Shown here piece after piece: positions 27,703-36,363 of a DNA stretch of 64,000 bases. The first letter of the stretch is position 1; the number at the start of each line of letters is the position of its first letter. The notes beneath the pieces were generated by a model that ran no database searches, was not told the DNA's origin, and saw nothing but the letters and a program-made list of their open reading frames with translations. The DNA is from Paenibacillus massiliensis subsp. panacisoli DSM 21345. GTDB taxonomy: Bacteria > Bacillota > Bacilli > Paenibacillales > Paenibacillaceae. The position numbers and the translations under genes are program-made. The stretch covers positions 1 through 64,000 of the forward strand of contig NZ_AUFO01000020.1 in assembly GCF_000426545.1 (NCBI RefSeq), read 5' to 3'.

Positions 27703-30431
27703 GATTCGAGCACGAGCAGATCCAACAGAGCAAACGGGCTGAACAGGTTGAGCACAGAGGACAGCTTCAAGCTGCTGTGCAAACGGAGGCGAACAGAGGG
27801 AATAAGGAGCATAACATCAGACCAGACAAAAATCGGCTACGATTGAGATATCCCGCTTCCTGGTGGAAGGGAATGTGGCGGGAGGCGCTACCTTCTGGTA
27901 ACGGTATCCTTGGTGCTTCCGTGCAGGGAGGAATACAGGAGGAGACGGTGCTGCTGCAGAACAGCGAGCTGTGGCACTGGGGCCGTAAGGAGAAGCTTCC
28001 TGACGTCAGCCATACTTTGTCTGAGACCCGCAAGCTGATGGACGAGGGGCGATATCAAGAGGCTAGCTGGCATCTAACCCGAGTCTTGCAGGAGAAGGGC
28101 TATGCTTCCAAGCTGGCCTCGCGCTGCCCACTTGCGCTATTAAGCGTATCCATGTCCTGTGAGAATGCCTTTCGTCAATACCGCCGTGAGCTGGATATGG
28201 ATACGGGTGAGGTTCAGGTTCGCTGGCAGGATGGGAAGCGTAGCTATTCAAGGACGCTATTTGTCTCAAGGGCAGATGATTGTGTTGTCTTCAAGCTGGA
28301 TCATTGGGCCTTGGAGAAGAAGGAGACTGTCCGAACCGTAGAAATGGAGGATCAACTGCAAGTTCAAGGTCAACCTACAGTACGGCCTACAGTGCAAGCT
28401 GCAGGGCAAGCATGGCTTAAGGGATCTATAGGACTAGGCTTTCCCCCGGGGGATCGTGCAAGGGACGACGAGGAATTTGAGACACTAAAGTCATCTGTGA
28501 CCGTGCGTGAGGATGGGGATTATCTGCTGTATGGTGCCCGTAACGACAATGGACAGGATTTTGGGGCCGTATTGCGTCTGATTCGGATTGAAGCGGACGG
28601 CAGTGAAGCAAGTAACACGGACTATACTGCTGAGGATAGCTTAGAGCAGGCCCAGAGTAAGCTGGAACAGATCCGACGAGCTGATGGACTTGAGCCACAC
28701 CTTCAGGGACGACTACATTTTCGGACGAGTGGCAAGCTGCTCGTTCTGGTTAAAATGTTCGTCACAGGTGAGCGTGAGCGCGAATGGTTGCGACTAAAGC
28801 AGGAGCTGGGTGCACTCGATACTGATTATGCTATACTGCTGAGTCGGCATACGGAGCTGCACCAGGCACTGTTCCACTCAGCCGAGCTCGAACTGGATGA
28901 TGTAGCAGATGATGAACGCTACAATGAAGAATTGCTGCTTGAAGCATACGAAGGCGAGGCACCTGCGGGCCTTGTCCGCAAGCAGTGGGCCTATGGTCGG
29001 TACCTGTTCATTAGCGGCGTATCCGAGCATGGAAGCCTGCCCTTCGGATTATATGGCTTATGGGGTGGAGATTACCGGCTGATCTGGGGTCATCATATGG
29101 CCAATGAGAACGTGCAAATGATGTATTGGCACACACATGTTGGGGGCCTCACTCGGCTGAATCAGTCCTTATTTCGTTATTACAATGGACTGTTGGAGGA
29201 CTTTCGGGACAATGCCCGCAAGCTCTATGGCTGTAAAGGAATTTATGTACCGGCTGGAACAACGCCGGGGCAGGGTGCTCCGAATCAGATTGTCCCGGTC
29301 ATCATGAACTGGACAGGGGCAGCTGGCTGGTTGGCCAGACATTACTATGAGCATTTTCAATATAGCGGAGATATGGATTTCCTGCTGGAGCAGGCGTTGC
29401 CTTTTATGAAGGAGGCTCTGCAGTTCTATGAGGATTTTCTAGTGCTGGATGCGGGAGGGGAATATGTCATTTACCCGTCTGTCTCTCCCGAGAATACCCC
29501 CGACAACTTTATGCCCAAGGACGGGAAGCCGCTAGCACATCCTATGCCTACGGCGATCAATGCGACAATGGACGTGGCCATTATTAAGGAGCTACTGCAG
29601 CATGTCATCGAAGCCTGCCGCATTGCGTGCGTCGATCTGGGTGAGATTCCGAAGTGGGAGGCCATGCTGGAGCGCTTACCACCTTACATGTTGAACGAGG
29701 AGGGGGCCGTAAAGGAATGGCTGCATCCGGATTTTGAGGATCGACAGCATCATCGCCATTTATCGCATCTGTATCCAGTGTTTCCGGGTCAGGAAATCTG
29801 TCGCGAGGAGCAGCCGGAGCTCTTCCAGGCCTTTGAAGCAGCGGTACATCAGCGTCAGCTAGGTGCCCAGAGTGGCTGGTCGCTTGCCCATATGTCATCC
29901 ATCTATGCCCGACTTGGTGACGGAGAGCAGGCACTGGAGTGTCTGGATGTCCTTGCCCGCTCATGTCTGCTGCCTAACGGCTACACCTTGCATAACGATT
30001 GGCGCAATATGGGAATATGCATGTCCATGCCCGCCGCACCTGTGCAGTTGGATGCCAATCTGGGCTGGGTTAATGCAGTGCAGGAAATGCTGCTCTATGT
30101 GTCATCCCGATGGATCAAGCTGTTGCCCGCCCTTCCGGCGCGATGGAGTCGAGGCTCCATGAGCAACTGGCGCATACCCGGAGGAAGTCTTTCTATCGCT
30201 TGGGATCGGACATCAGGAGAGCTTCGGGGTGAGTTAGTCGCCACACGCAATCTTAGAACGAAGCTCCAGCTACCGGACTGGGGGAAGGGATGCGCATTGT
30301 ATTGTAGAAAGGCTGGTAGTCAGGAAGCTTTTGTGTATGATCACGGTGAGGCTGAAGGGAACAGCACTCATACAATTACTCTTGAATCTGGAGATACACT
30401 GCTCTTCAAGCCTGCTCCATTTTTTCAATAG
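27699..30431 (+). CDS. GH95-family glycoside hydrolase
   Basis: A 910-residue cytoplasmic protein. After a 45-residue Gln/Glu/Arg-rich lead, the GH95 N-terminal beta domain begins (WREALPSGNGILGASVQGGIQEETVLLQNSELWHWG). The (alpha/alpha)6 catalytic barrel covers about 440-800 (WGGDYRLIWGHHMANENVQMMYW, HHRHLSHLYPVFPGQE, NLGWVNAVQEMLLY), and a C-terminal beta domain closes it. GH95 enzymes remove alpha-1,2-L-fucose or alpha-L-galactose from oligosaccharides, including rhamnogalacturonan-II side chains. The start ATG lies inside the previous stop (ATGA), so translation is coupled. The lead is unusual and may be a late addition. A terminator follows. Confidence 0.85.
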   Translation: MRFEHEQIQQSKRAEQVEHRGQLQAAVQTEANRGNKEHNIRPDKNRLRLRYPASWWKGMWREALPSGNGILGASVQGGIQEETVLLQNSELWHWGRKEKLPDVSHTLSETRKLMDEGRYQEASWHLTRVLQEKGYASKLASRCPLALLSVSMSCENAFRQYRRELDMDTGEVQVRWQDGKRSYSRTLFVSRADDCVVFKLDHWALEKKETVRTVEMEDQLQVQGQPTVRPTVQAAGQAWLKGSIGLGFPPGDRARDDEEFETLKSSVTVREDGDYLLYGARNDNGQDFGAVLRLIRIEADGSEASNTDYTAEDSLEQAQSKLEQIRRADGLEPHLQGRLHFRTSGKLLVLVKMFVTGEREREWLRLKQELGALDTDYAILLSRHTELHQALFHSAELELDDVADDERYNEELLLEAYEGEAPAGLVRKQWAYGRYLFISGVSEHGSLPFGLYGLWGGDYRLIWGHHMANENVQMMYWHTHVGGLTRLNQSLFRYYNGLLEDFRDNARKLYGCKGIYVPAGTTPGQGAPNQIVPVIMNWTGAAGWLARHYYEHFQYSGDMDFLLEQALPFMKEALQFYEDFLVLDAGGEYVIYPSVSPENTPDNFMPKDGKPLAHPMPTAINATMDVAIIKELLQHVIEACRIACVDLGEIPKWEAMLERLPPYMLNEEGAVKEWLHPDFEDRQHHRHLSHLYPVFPGQEICREEQPELFQAFEAAVHQRQLGAQSGWSLAHMSSIYARLGDGEQALECLDVLARSCLLPNGYTLHNDWRNMGICMSMPAAPVQLDANLGWVNAVQEMLLYVSSRWIKLLPALPARWSRGSMSNWRIPGGSLSIAWDRTSGELRGELVATRNLRTKLQLPDWGKGCALYCRKAGSQEAFVYDHGEAEGNSTHTITLESGDTLLFKPAPFFQ

Positions 30432-30748
30432 CAGATGTTTTCAGCAGCAGATCTTGTTTAAAGTGATACCACGCCTGTAAGCTCCTACACTATAGCTGTT
30501 AACACAAGGTGATAGCAGGTGGAAGTATTATGAATGTACTGTACAAAATAACAGCATCCCCCAGCACAAGCATCGGAGCAGCAGTGGCTTATACCGATGA
30601 GTGTGGGAGATGCTTTTTGGGCTAGCTAGCGTGCGAAGCTGTGAGAGCTACCCACGTACGTTTTTTTAATAGGTTTCAATTCCATGTTATGGTAATATAA
30701 ACGTTAAGAATGGATGAATGTAAATAGTACATATGGAGGTAATTAAGT
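30432..30748. other. Intergenic stretch with operon terminator
   Basis: Apart from the terminator at 30553-30618, no gene or other element was seen. A TATGGAGGT ribosome site for the TTG start of the next gene lies at its end. Confidence 0.6.
30553..30618 (+). terminator. Terminator of the carbohydrate locus
   Basis: A long imperfect stem pairs AGCATCCCCCAGCACAAGCATCGG with CCGATGAGTGTGGGAGATGCT, followed by TTTTTGG. It lies about 120 bp after the GH95 stop. Confidence 0.75.
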
Positions 30749-31417
30749 TTGAAGACTCACTACTATTTCAGTTGGTTTAATGATTTTTTTCCAGAGAAGC
30801 TGGTCAAATTGTTGCATGAGGATATAACAGACAGAAAATCGCTTGTTATGATTAGCGCTAATCCGTCTAGTTATGCAGGTGAGCAAATTAACATTGATGA
30901 TATTTCTGAATGGACATGGTTGAATCAGGCTAACATTATTTTTGATGAATATCATTTCATTGATTACCGCATGCAGAAGGAAGATGCCCAGCGATTCATT
31001 CAAAACGCTTCTGTCATTTTTTTATGCGGTGGATATCCTGTTTTGCAGAATGATTTTTTGGCGGAATATGAATTATCGGATGCGATTAAGAACAGTAATG
31101 CCGTTATAATGGGTGCCAGCGCCGGCGCGTTAAACATGGCTGCCAAATGGTTAAGCTTGATAAACACTGGCAATGAAGTTGAAACAAGTACTATTTATGA
31201 TGGTATTGGCTTTGATCATTTTGCCTATGAATCTCATTCAAAACGCGACTACGCTACGTTTGTTCAAGGCTATCTGTTCCCCTTGTCTGAGGAGATTGAT
31301 GTTTATGCTGCAGAACAGGAGAGCGCTATACGTGTAAAGGACGGCAAAATAGAAATAATGGGTCCTGTATATTTAATTTCCCGCTCAAAGATTCAGAAAT
31401 TGGTTGAGACGCTCTAA
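30749..31417 (+). CDS. Peptidase S51-like (class I glutamine-amidotransferase-like) protein
   Basis: A 222-residue cytoplasmic protein. The nucleophile elbow is GASAGAL with Ser124, preceded by FLCGGYPVLQN, as in the aspartyl-dipeptidase (PepE/S51) and cyanophycinase family. A His (YESHSKRD) and Glu/Asp candidates follow. These enzymes cleave small Asp-containing or similar peptides; the substrate is not known. TTG 30749 is used as the start, since TGGAGG lies 10 nt upstream and no ATG is nearby. It stands alone. Confidence 0.8.
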   Translation: MKTHYYFSWFNDFFPEKLVKLLHEDITDRKSLVMISANPSSYAGEQINIDDISEWTWLNQANIIFDEYHFIDYRMQKEDAQRFIQNASVIFLCGGYPVLQNDFLAEYELSDAIKNSNAVIMGASAGALNMAAKWLSLINTGNEVETSTIYDGIGFDHFAYESHSKRDYATFVQGYLFPLSEEIDVYAAEQESAIRVKDGKIEIMGPVYLISRSKIQKLVETL

Positions 31418-31445
31418 TTAGAGTGAGTGGCTGTTCGCTAACACA

Positions 31446-31925
31446 CTAACTTTGAAAAGCTTTTATATACCACGCATCCATAGCAGAGTGTTCAGAACCT
31501 GATAGAGGTTCATGTAGTAGTGTAAATCCAAATTTTTCATATAATTTACATGCAGTTTTTAATTCATGGATTGTTTCTAAATAGCACTTTTCATAATGTT
31601 TAGAGGCAAATGACAGAGCTGTTTCCATGAGTTTATTGGAAAGTCCTAAACCTTGAACTGTTGGACTTAAGTATAGCTTTTGTAATTCGCATACTTTATC
31701 ATGTTCGTTAAACGGCGCTATACCAATTCCACCAACAACTTCTCCTTCCATTTCTACTACCCAATAGTTCGCATGTTTTAAATTATTATAATATTGGTGT
31801 AGGTCATTAAGTTGAGGGTCAAAATAAGCTGTTCCAGGAATAGCTAATCCAAGTGATTTTAATGAATCTTGTATAATTTCTTTTACTTTTGCATTGTCTT
31901 CTTTTGTCATTTCTCGAATAACCAT
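31446..31925 (-). CDS. GNAT-family N-acetyltransferase
   Basis: A 159-residue acetyltransferase. Acetyl-CoA binding is by the beta4-alpha3 segment LQKLYLSPTVQGLGLSNKLMETAL (Q-x-x-G-x-G/A as QGLGLS), and the C-terminal CYLETIHELKTACKLYEKFGFTLL completes the fold. It transfers acetyl from acetyl-CoA to an amine; substrate unknown. It is convergent with the S51-like gene (28 bp between the stops). ATG 31925 follows GAAGGAGAT. Confidence 0.9.
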   Translation of the reverse strand: MVIREMTKEDNAKVKEIIQDSLKSLGLAIPGTAYFDPQLNDLHQYYNNLKHANYWVVEMEGEVVGGIGIAPFNEHDKVCELQKLYLSPTVQGLGLSNKLMETALSFASKHYEKCYLETIHELKTACKLYEKFGFTLLHEPLSGSEHSAMDAWYIKAFQS

Positions 31926-32064
31926 ATACGATCTCCTTCAGTCTGTGGTTCGGAATTTCGGTTCGTGATCCGCCGGACAAACGTACACATTTTGCTCGGA
32001 GGGTTATTACACCAGTCTACAACTTTATTTTTAAGTCTAATACTCTATTTTCATTCAACAAAAT

Positions 32065-32406
32065 CTATTGAGGTTGATTTTTTACTCCCCACTCGCACAG
32101 GTTCTCCAATATTGGCAGTAGCGTCTTCGCTTTATCTGTGAGACTGTACTCTACCTTCGGTGGGACCTGGGGATATTCCTTACGATTCACCAGTCCGTCT
32201 GCTTCGAGTTCTTTCAGCTGTGCGCTCAGTGTTCTGTAGGTAATGGCTCCAATTTGCCGCTTGAGGTCATTGAAACGAACAGTTTCGTTCTCGGCCAGCA
32301 GATACATAATAACCATCTTCCACTTGCCACCAATCACTGAAATCGTATATCCAAATGGCGTATCCTCAATGTTCTTAACCTTACCTTTATATTCAGCCAT
32401 ACTCAT
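32065..32406 (-). CDS. HxlR-family transcriptional regulator
   Basis: A 113-residue winged-helix protein with the family signature FGYTISVIGGKWKMVIMYLL, recognition region YRTLSAQLKELEADGL and wing YPQVPPKVEYSLTDKA. Cys lies near the end (LCEWGVKN), and the N-terminal Cys seen in some HxlR sensors is absent, so a non-redox effector is possible. It is similar to the protein at 350-727. ATG 32406 follows AAAGGACGTG. It is tandem to the GNAT gene on the same strand. Confidence 0.92.
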   Translation of the reverse strand: MSMAEYKGKVKNIEDTPFGYTISVIGGKWKMVIMYLLAENETVRFNDLKRQIGAITYRTLSAQLKELEADGLVNRKEYPQVPPKVEYSLTDKAKTLLPILENLCEWGVKNQPQ

Positions 32407-32746
32407 AAGTACACGTCCTTTCGGTTAACCCTCAAAAAAATAATAATGGCAGGCATTAACTCATTCAGTGAAGATCCCTTACTAATATCCTCAAAGAACA
32501 AGGGATTGTCAAAGGGAACTCCTGTATGGGTGTGCTCATATCTGCTTCTCTCCTTATAGTTCGTTATCACCTACATCTTACGTGTATATGAACCGCAAAA
32601 CGTGATCGACAGTACAGAAGCCATCCACGGTATCATGCGAAAATAATGTTCAATAATGGATGGATAACTAAAAATTTCATGTTCTGCATGACATGGATGG
32701 TCAATTCAATCCATTACTTATTTTATTATGGAAAGGGTGCTAACAG
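32407..32746. other. Intergenic stretch, nothing recognised
   Basis: A 340-bp divergent spacer between HxlR and the carbonic-anhydrase gene. It is AT-rich, with no ORF, hairpin terminator or known riboswitch pattern seen. AAAGGGTGCTAACAG precedes the GTG start at 32747. Confidence 0.6.
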
Positions 32747-33565
32747 GTGAATAAGCTTATGTCTGCAATGCTTGGCTGTGGAGCAGCTGCCTTATTATCA
32801 TTAAGCGGATGCTCCATTGCTGGGAATGAAAATGTATCAAAAGTGACGCCATTACCGAATCATGAGGCTGTATTACATGCTGAAGCAGGGCATACTAATA
32901 CTAATGTCAAAGCAGCGGATAGTCATCATTTCTCATATACGGATCAAGAGGAATGGCAGATTGTATCCGGTAACCTTCAATCCCCTATTGATATTCTCAC
33001 TCAGAATGTGATTCCATATCAAGGCTCAGAAATCCAGTGCAACTATGAAAATATAGGTCACTCCGTCGTTAATAATGGGCATAGCATCCAGGTAGAATTG
33101 CAGGGCACCGCTGAAATTGATGATCGAACGTATGAGCTGAAGCAGGTTCATTTCCACGCACAGAGCGAGCATACAATCAACGGTCAGCATTTTCCGGTCG
33201 AAGGACATTTTGTTCACACAGCACAGGACGGTAGTACGGCGGTCATAGGTGTGATGCTTGTTGAAGGAAGGGAGAATCACAGCTTCCAACAAATTCTTGA
33301 TGCTGCAAAAGAAGCTACGAAGGGAGCCACCAACATCCCAGTAAAGCAACTGGATTTAAGCCTGCTGCTGCCGAGTAAATTAAGCTATTATCACTACCTA
33401 GGCTCGCTCACTACACCTCCGTTAACCGAGCATGTAGAGTGGTATGTCCTGACGGACCCAGTCGAGATCTCGCAGAGACAAATCAATGAATTTAGTCAGT
33501 ACTACAGTGATAATAATCGCAATACGCAAAGTCTGCAGGGACGTAATGTTTTCATATATGAATAG
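32747..33565 (+). CDS. Alpha-class carbonic anhydrase, secreted lipoprotein
   Basis: A 272-residue exported enzyme that interconverts CO2 and bicarbonate. The signal peptide ends in lipobox LSGC (Cys22). Zinc ligands are His135 and His137 (QVHFHAQSEH) and His154 (VEGHFVH). The N-terminal alpha-CA signature SPIDIL is normal, and the proton-shuttle/substrate loop SLTTPPLTEHVEWYVL is complete, so the enzyme should be active outside the membrane. GTG 32747 is the start. Alpha-CAs of this type occur in a few Bacilli. It appears to stand alone. Confidence 0.92.
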   Translation: MNKLMSAMLGCGAAALLSLSGCSIAGNENVSKVTPLPNHEAVLHAEAGHTNTNVKAADSHHFSYTDQEEWQIVSGNLQSPIDILTQNVIPYQGSEIQCNYENIGHSVVNNGHSIQVELQGTAEIDDRTYELKQVHFHAQSEHTINGQHFPVEGHFVHTAQDGSTAVIGVMLVEGRENHSFQQILDAAKEATKGATNIPVKQLDLSLLLPSKLSYYHYLGSLTTPPLTEHVEWYVLTDPVEISQRQINEFSQYYSDNNRNTQSLQGRNVFIYE

Positions 33566-33665
33566 GGATGCACTTGTTAATTCAACGAACCGATACTATT
33601 TCAATAGCGAACTGATTGTCTTGTAACGCATGGTCCTGATTTGTCTTAGCTCAGCCATATTACTG

Positions 33666-33932
33666 TCAAAGCTCAGTCCAGTGCCAGTCAGACCTCGACC
33701 CAAATCCCTCTTGTACCAGTACATCTATCAAATCAGTAGCAGATTTGCGCTGGTCAAGTTGAATCAGATGCAAGCTATTCCATAACGGGAAGTCGCCGTG
33801 TTTTTCTGCTGTGATCTTATGGCTGTGATCTTGTGTGTGTAGATGCTGTAGTCCTGCAGCATCTTTTTTTTCGTTATGAAGTCTATAGAACGGAATAGCT
33901 TGCTCGTAAATCGATTGAATATGCTCTAGTAT
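33666..33932 (-). CDS. Possible 88-residue protein with ATA start
   Basis: On the minus strand a stop-free frame of 89 codons ends at TGA 33668-33666. No ATG, GTG or TTG lies at its front, but GGAGGGG (33943-33949) stands about 10 nt before ATA 33932. Translation gives EHIQSIYEQAIPFYRLHNEKK, then a His-rich middle, then FPLWNSLHLIQLDQRK and an acidic/Trp-rich end. The composition looks like a soluble protein but I recognise no family. It may be a real gene with a decayed start or a chance frame; the terminator for the + strand lies inside it. Confidence 0.3.
   Translation of the reverse strand: MLEHIQSIYEQAIPFYRLHNEKKDAAGLQHLHTQDHSHKITAEKHGDFPLWNSLHLIQLDQRKSATDLIDVLVQEGFGSRSDWHWTEL
33841..33871 (+). 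terminator. Rho-independent terminator, probably of the carbonic anhydrase gene
   Basis: Stem GATGCTG/CAGCATC with an 8-nt loop is followed by eight T. It lies about 276 bp after the carbonic anhydrase stop. Confidence 0.75.
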
Positions 33933-34047
33933 CTGACTTGTCTCCCCTCCATTTTACTCCTTAAGCTCAGAGAACTGAACAACAGAAATATGTTGTGTCA
34001 GAAGTTCCATATTTTCGAATTTGACTTTCCACACTCACAACTCTATT

Positions 34048-34086
34048 ATCTTATAGTATAAGATTTATTACCTTACAGTATGAGAC
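34048..34086 (+). promoter_or_regulatory. Tandem MarR-type operators
   Basis: Two copies of a near-palindrome stand 22 bp apart (about two helical turns): ATCTTATAGTATAAGAT (34048-34064) and ACCTTACAGTATGAGAC (34070-34086). The first is a perfect 6-5-6 dyad. They lie 28-66 bp before the MarR start and so probably allow the MarR protein to repress its own operon. Confidence 0.75.
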
Positions 34087-34113
34087 ATTAGTAGAGAAGG
34101 TGTTGATTGATCC

Positions 34114-34521
34114 ATGGATTATAGAGCAGCTGCTGTGGAATTATTTGAATGTATCGTCCAATCACGAAAACCAGCACTGGAAGAAGGGGGCCATTTTTCT
34201 CGTGGCGAGATGGGGATTTTGATTGCCCTTAGCCAGCAGGATGGCGTTACTTCAGGCTATTTGAGTGAATTTTTGTCTGTCAGTACAGGCCGTATAGCTA
34301 CGGCGCTGAAAAGCCTTGAAAAAAAAGAAATGATTGTAAGGCGTACAGATGATAGTGACAAACGCAAGGTTATCGTGTTCATTACAGATGCAGGTAAGCA
34401 ATTTATGCTCGATAAATACAATGAAGGTGTTGCGTGGACCGAGAATGTCCTTCGAAAGCTGGACGAACAGGATGCCAAGGAATTCATTCGACTCATCAAG
34501 CTCATTGTCGCCAAAGGCTAG
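34114..34521 (+). CDS. MarR-family transcriptional repressor
   Basis: A 135-residue winged-helix dimer regulator. The HTH segment is GVTSGYLSEFLSVSTGRIATALKSLEKKEMIVRR, followed by the wing TDDSDKRKVIVFITDAG. It probably represses the two ABC half-transporter genes downstream and is released by a drug-like ligand. Tandem palindromes in its promoter are likely binding sites. It lies 78 bp ahead of the first transporter start, same strand. Confidence 0.92.
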   Translation: MDYRAAAVELFECIVQSRKPALEEGGHFSRGEMGILIALSQQDGVTSGYLSEFLSVSTGRIATALKSLEKKEMIVRRTDDSDKRKVIVFITDAGKQFMLDKYNEGVAWTENVLRKLDEQDAKEFIRLIKLIVAKG

Positions 34522-34599
34522 CTAGACCCGTGCGTATTGCAGCGTTCTGCTGTACTTCATAAGACATTACAGATTACTAGATCAAAGGAGAGCAACCGA

Positions 34600-36363
34600 A
34601 TGCTGAAGATATTCAAACATCTAAAGAAACACGAATGGCTGCTTGTGCTGTGCAGTCTGGTCTTCATCGTTGTGCAGGTCTGGCTGGATCTCAAGCTGCC
34701 GGATTACATGGCCGAGATTACAACGAAGCTGCAGACCGCAGGGACGCCAGTATCCGAGCTACTCATTCCCGGAAGCTATATGCTGTTCTGTGCTGTGGGT
34801 AGTATGATTGCCTCGATCATCGTAGGCTATTTCGCGGCCCGAGTTGCGGCAGGATTGGCTATGCGCCTGCGTGCAATGGTCTTCGACAAGACCTTATCCT
34901 TCTCCATGGAAGAGATGAACAACTTCTCGACAGCAAGCCTGATTACTCGCTCGACGAACGATGTTACCCAGATTCAGACGGTCGTTGCTTTGGGACTTCA
35001 GGTCATCATCAAGGCTCCGATTCTGGCTGTGTGGGCCATTGTAAAGATTGCAGATAAAAACTGGCAATGGACCGCTTCTACAGGAGCGGCTGTAGCTGTC
35101 CTGATTGTTATGCTGAGTGTCATTGTTATATTTGCGATCCCAAGCTTTCAGAGAATTCAGCGCCTGACTGATAATCTGAACAGGGTCACCCGGGAGCATC
35201 TGACCGGACTGCGAGTGGTACGTGCTTATAATGCAGATCAGTATCAGGAAGACAAGTTCCAGCAGGCCAATGTCGAATTAACGAATACCAATCTCTTTGC
35301 AAGCCGATTAATGGCTATGATCAGCCCGGGTATGACCTTTATCATGTCCGGTCTGAGTGTCTCTATATACTGGATTGGTGCTTTTTTGATTAATGCTGCG
35401 GCTGTGCCTGATCGTATTACACTGTTCTCCAATATGGTCGTGTTCTCATCCTATGCCATGCAGGTCGTCATGGCCTTTATGATGGTGAGCATGATCTTCA
35501 TCCTGATGCCTCGTGCGTCCATATCTGCCAAGCGGATCATGGAGGTGCTCGATACAGAGTCCAGCATTGTGAACGGACAGGAGACCTCAGGAGCACCGGA
35601 TGTTACCGGTCAAGTGGAATTTCGCAATGTTAGCTTCAAATATCCAAATGCGGAGGAACCTGTCTTGCGTAATATTAGCTTTACAGCAAGACGTGGTGAG
35701 ACGGTTGCCTTTATCGGTGCGACGGGCAGTGGTAAGACGAGTGTCATCAATCTGATTCCCCGCTTTTATGATGTCTCTGAAGGAGAAGTGCTCGTGGATG
35801 GCGTGAATGTCAAGAGCTACGATCAGCAGGCGCTACATGATAAGATCGGATACGTTCCGCAAAAAGCCGTACTATTCAGTGGTACCGTGGCATCCAACGT
35901 ATCGTATGGAGTTAACGGCGAAGCTGGAGACTCCGAGGAGCTCGTGAAAGCAGCTGTTGCTATTGCTCAAGGCACGGAGTTCGTGGAGAAAATGGAGGGT
36001 AGCTACGAGGGGAACATATCGCAAGGTGGAACCAATGTGTCTGGTGGACAAAAACAGCGCCTGTCCATTGCACGCGCGATCTATCGTCAGCCGGAAATAT
36101 ATATCTTTGATGATTCCTTCTCGGCACTGGATTACAAGACGGACCGTATTCTGCGCTCCGCACTCAAGAAACAAACGAGCCGGGCGACGACGCTTATTGT
36201 GGCGCAGCGCATAGGTACGATCAAGGATGCTGATCGCATCATTGTATTGGAGCAGGGAGAGGTTGTAGGGAGCGGTACTCACGAAGAGCTGATGTCAAGC
36301 TGCAGCACTTATCAGGAGATTGCGTATTCGCAGCTTTCGAAGGAGGAACTCATACATGGATAA
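34600..36363 (+). CDS. ABC exporter half-transporter, degenerate-site subunit
   Basis: A 587-residue multidrug-type ABC protein: six membrane helices (residues 15-310) and an ATPase (340-587) with Walker A GATGSGKTS, signature VSGGQKQR and Walker B IYIFDDSFSALD. The residue after the Walker-B Asp is Asp, not the catalytic Glu, as in the degenerate subunit of heterodimeric exporters (BmrC/LmrC type). It pairs with the next gene, whose site is canonical. ATG 34600 follows AAAGGAGAG. MarR control is likely through tandem operators upstream. Confidence 0.92.
   Translation: MLKIFKHLKKHEWLLVLCSLVFIVVQVWLDLKLPDYMAEITTKLQTAGTPVSELLIPGSYMLFCAVGSMIASIIVGYFAARVAAGLAMRLRAMVFDKTLSFSMEEMNNFSTASLITRSTNDVTQIQTVVALGLQVIIKAPILAVWAIVKIADKNWQWTASTGAAVAVLIVMLSVIVIFAIPSFQRIQRLTDNLNRVTREHLTGLRVVRAYNADQYQEDKFQQANVELTNTNLFASRLMAMISPGMTFIMSGLSVSIYWIGAFLINAAAVPDRITLFSNMVVFSSYAMQVVMAFMMVSMIFILMPRASISAKRIMEVLDTESSIVNGQETSGAPDVTGQVEFRNVSFKYPNAEEPVLRNISFTARRGETVAFIGATGSGKTSVINLIPRFYDVSEGEVLVDGVNVKSYDQQALHDKIGYVPQKAVLFSGTVASNVSYGVNGEAGDSEELVKAAVAIAQGTEFVEKMEGSYEGNISQGGTNVSGGQKQRLSIARAIYRQPEIYIFDDSFSALDYKTDRILRSALKKQTSRATTLIVAQRIGTIKDADRIIVLEQGEVVGSGTHEELMSSCSTYQEIAYSQLSKEELIHG

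Larger units (their letters stand above)
33566..34113. other. Intergenic stretch with terminator, an unlisted minus-strand frame and MarR operators
   Basis: The 548 bp between the carbonic anhydrase and MarR genes hold a terminator (33841-33871), an 89-codon minus-strand frame lacking ATG/GTG/TTG (33666-33932) and a pair of MarR-type palindromes (34048-34086). Each is listed separately. Confidence 0.6.
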
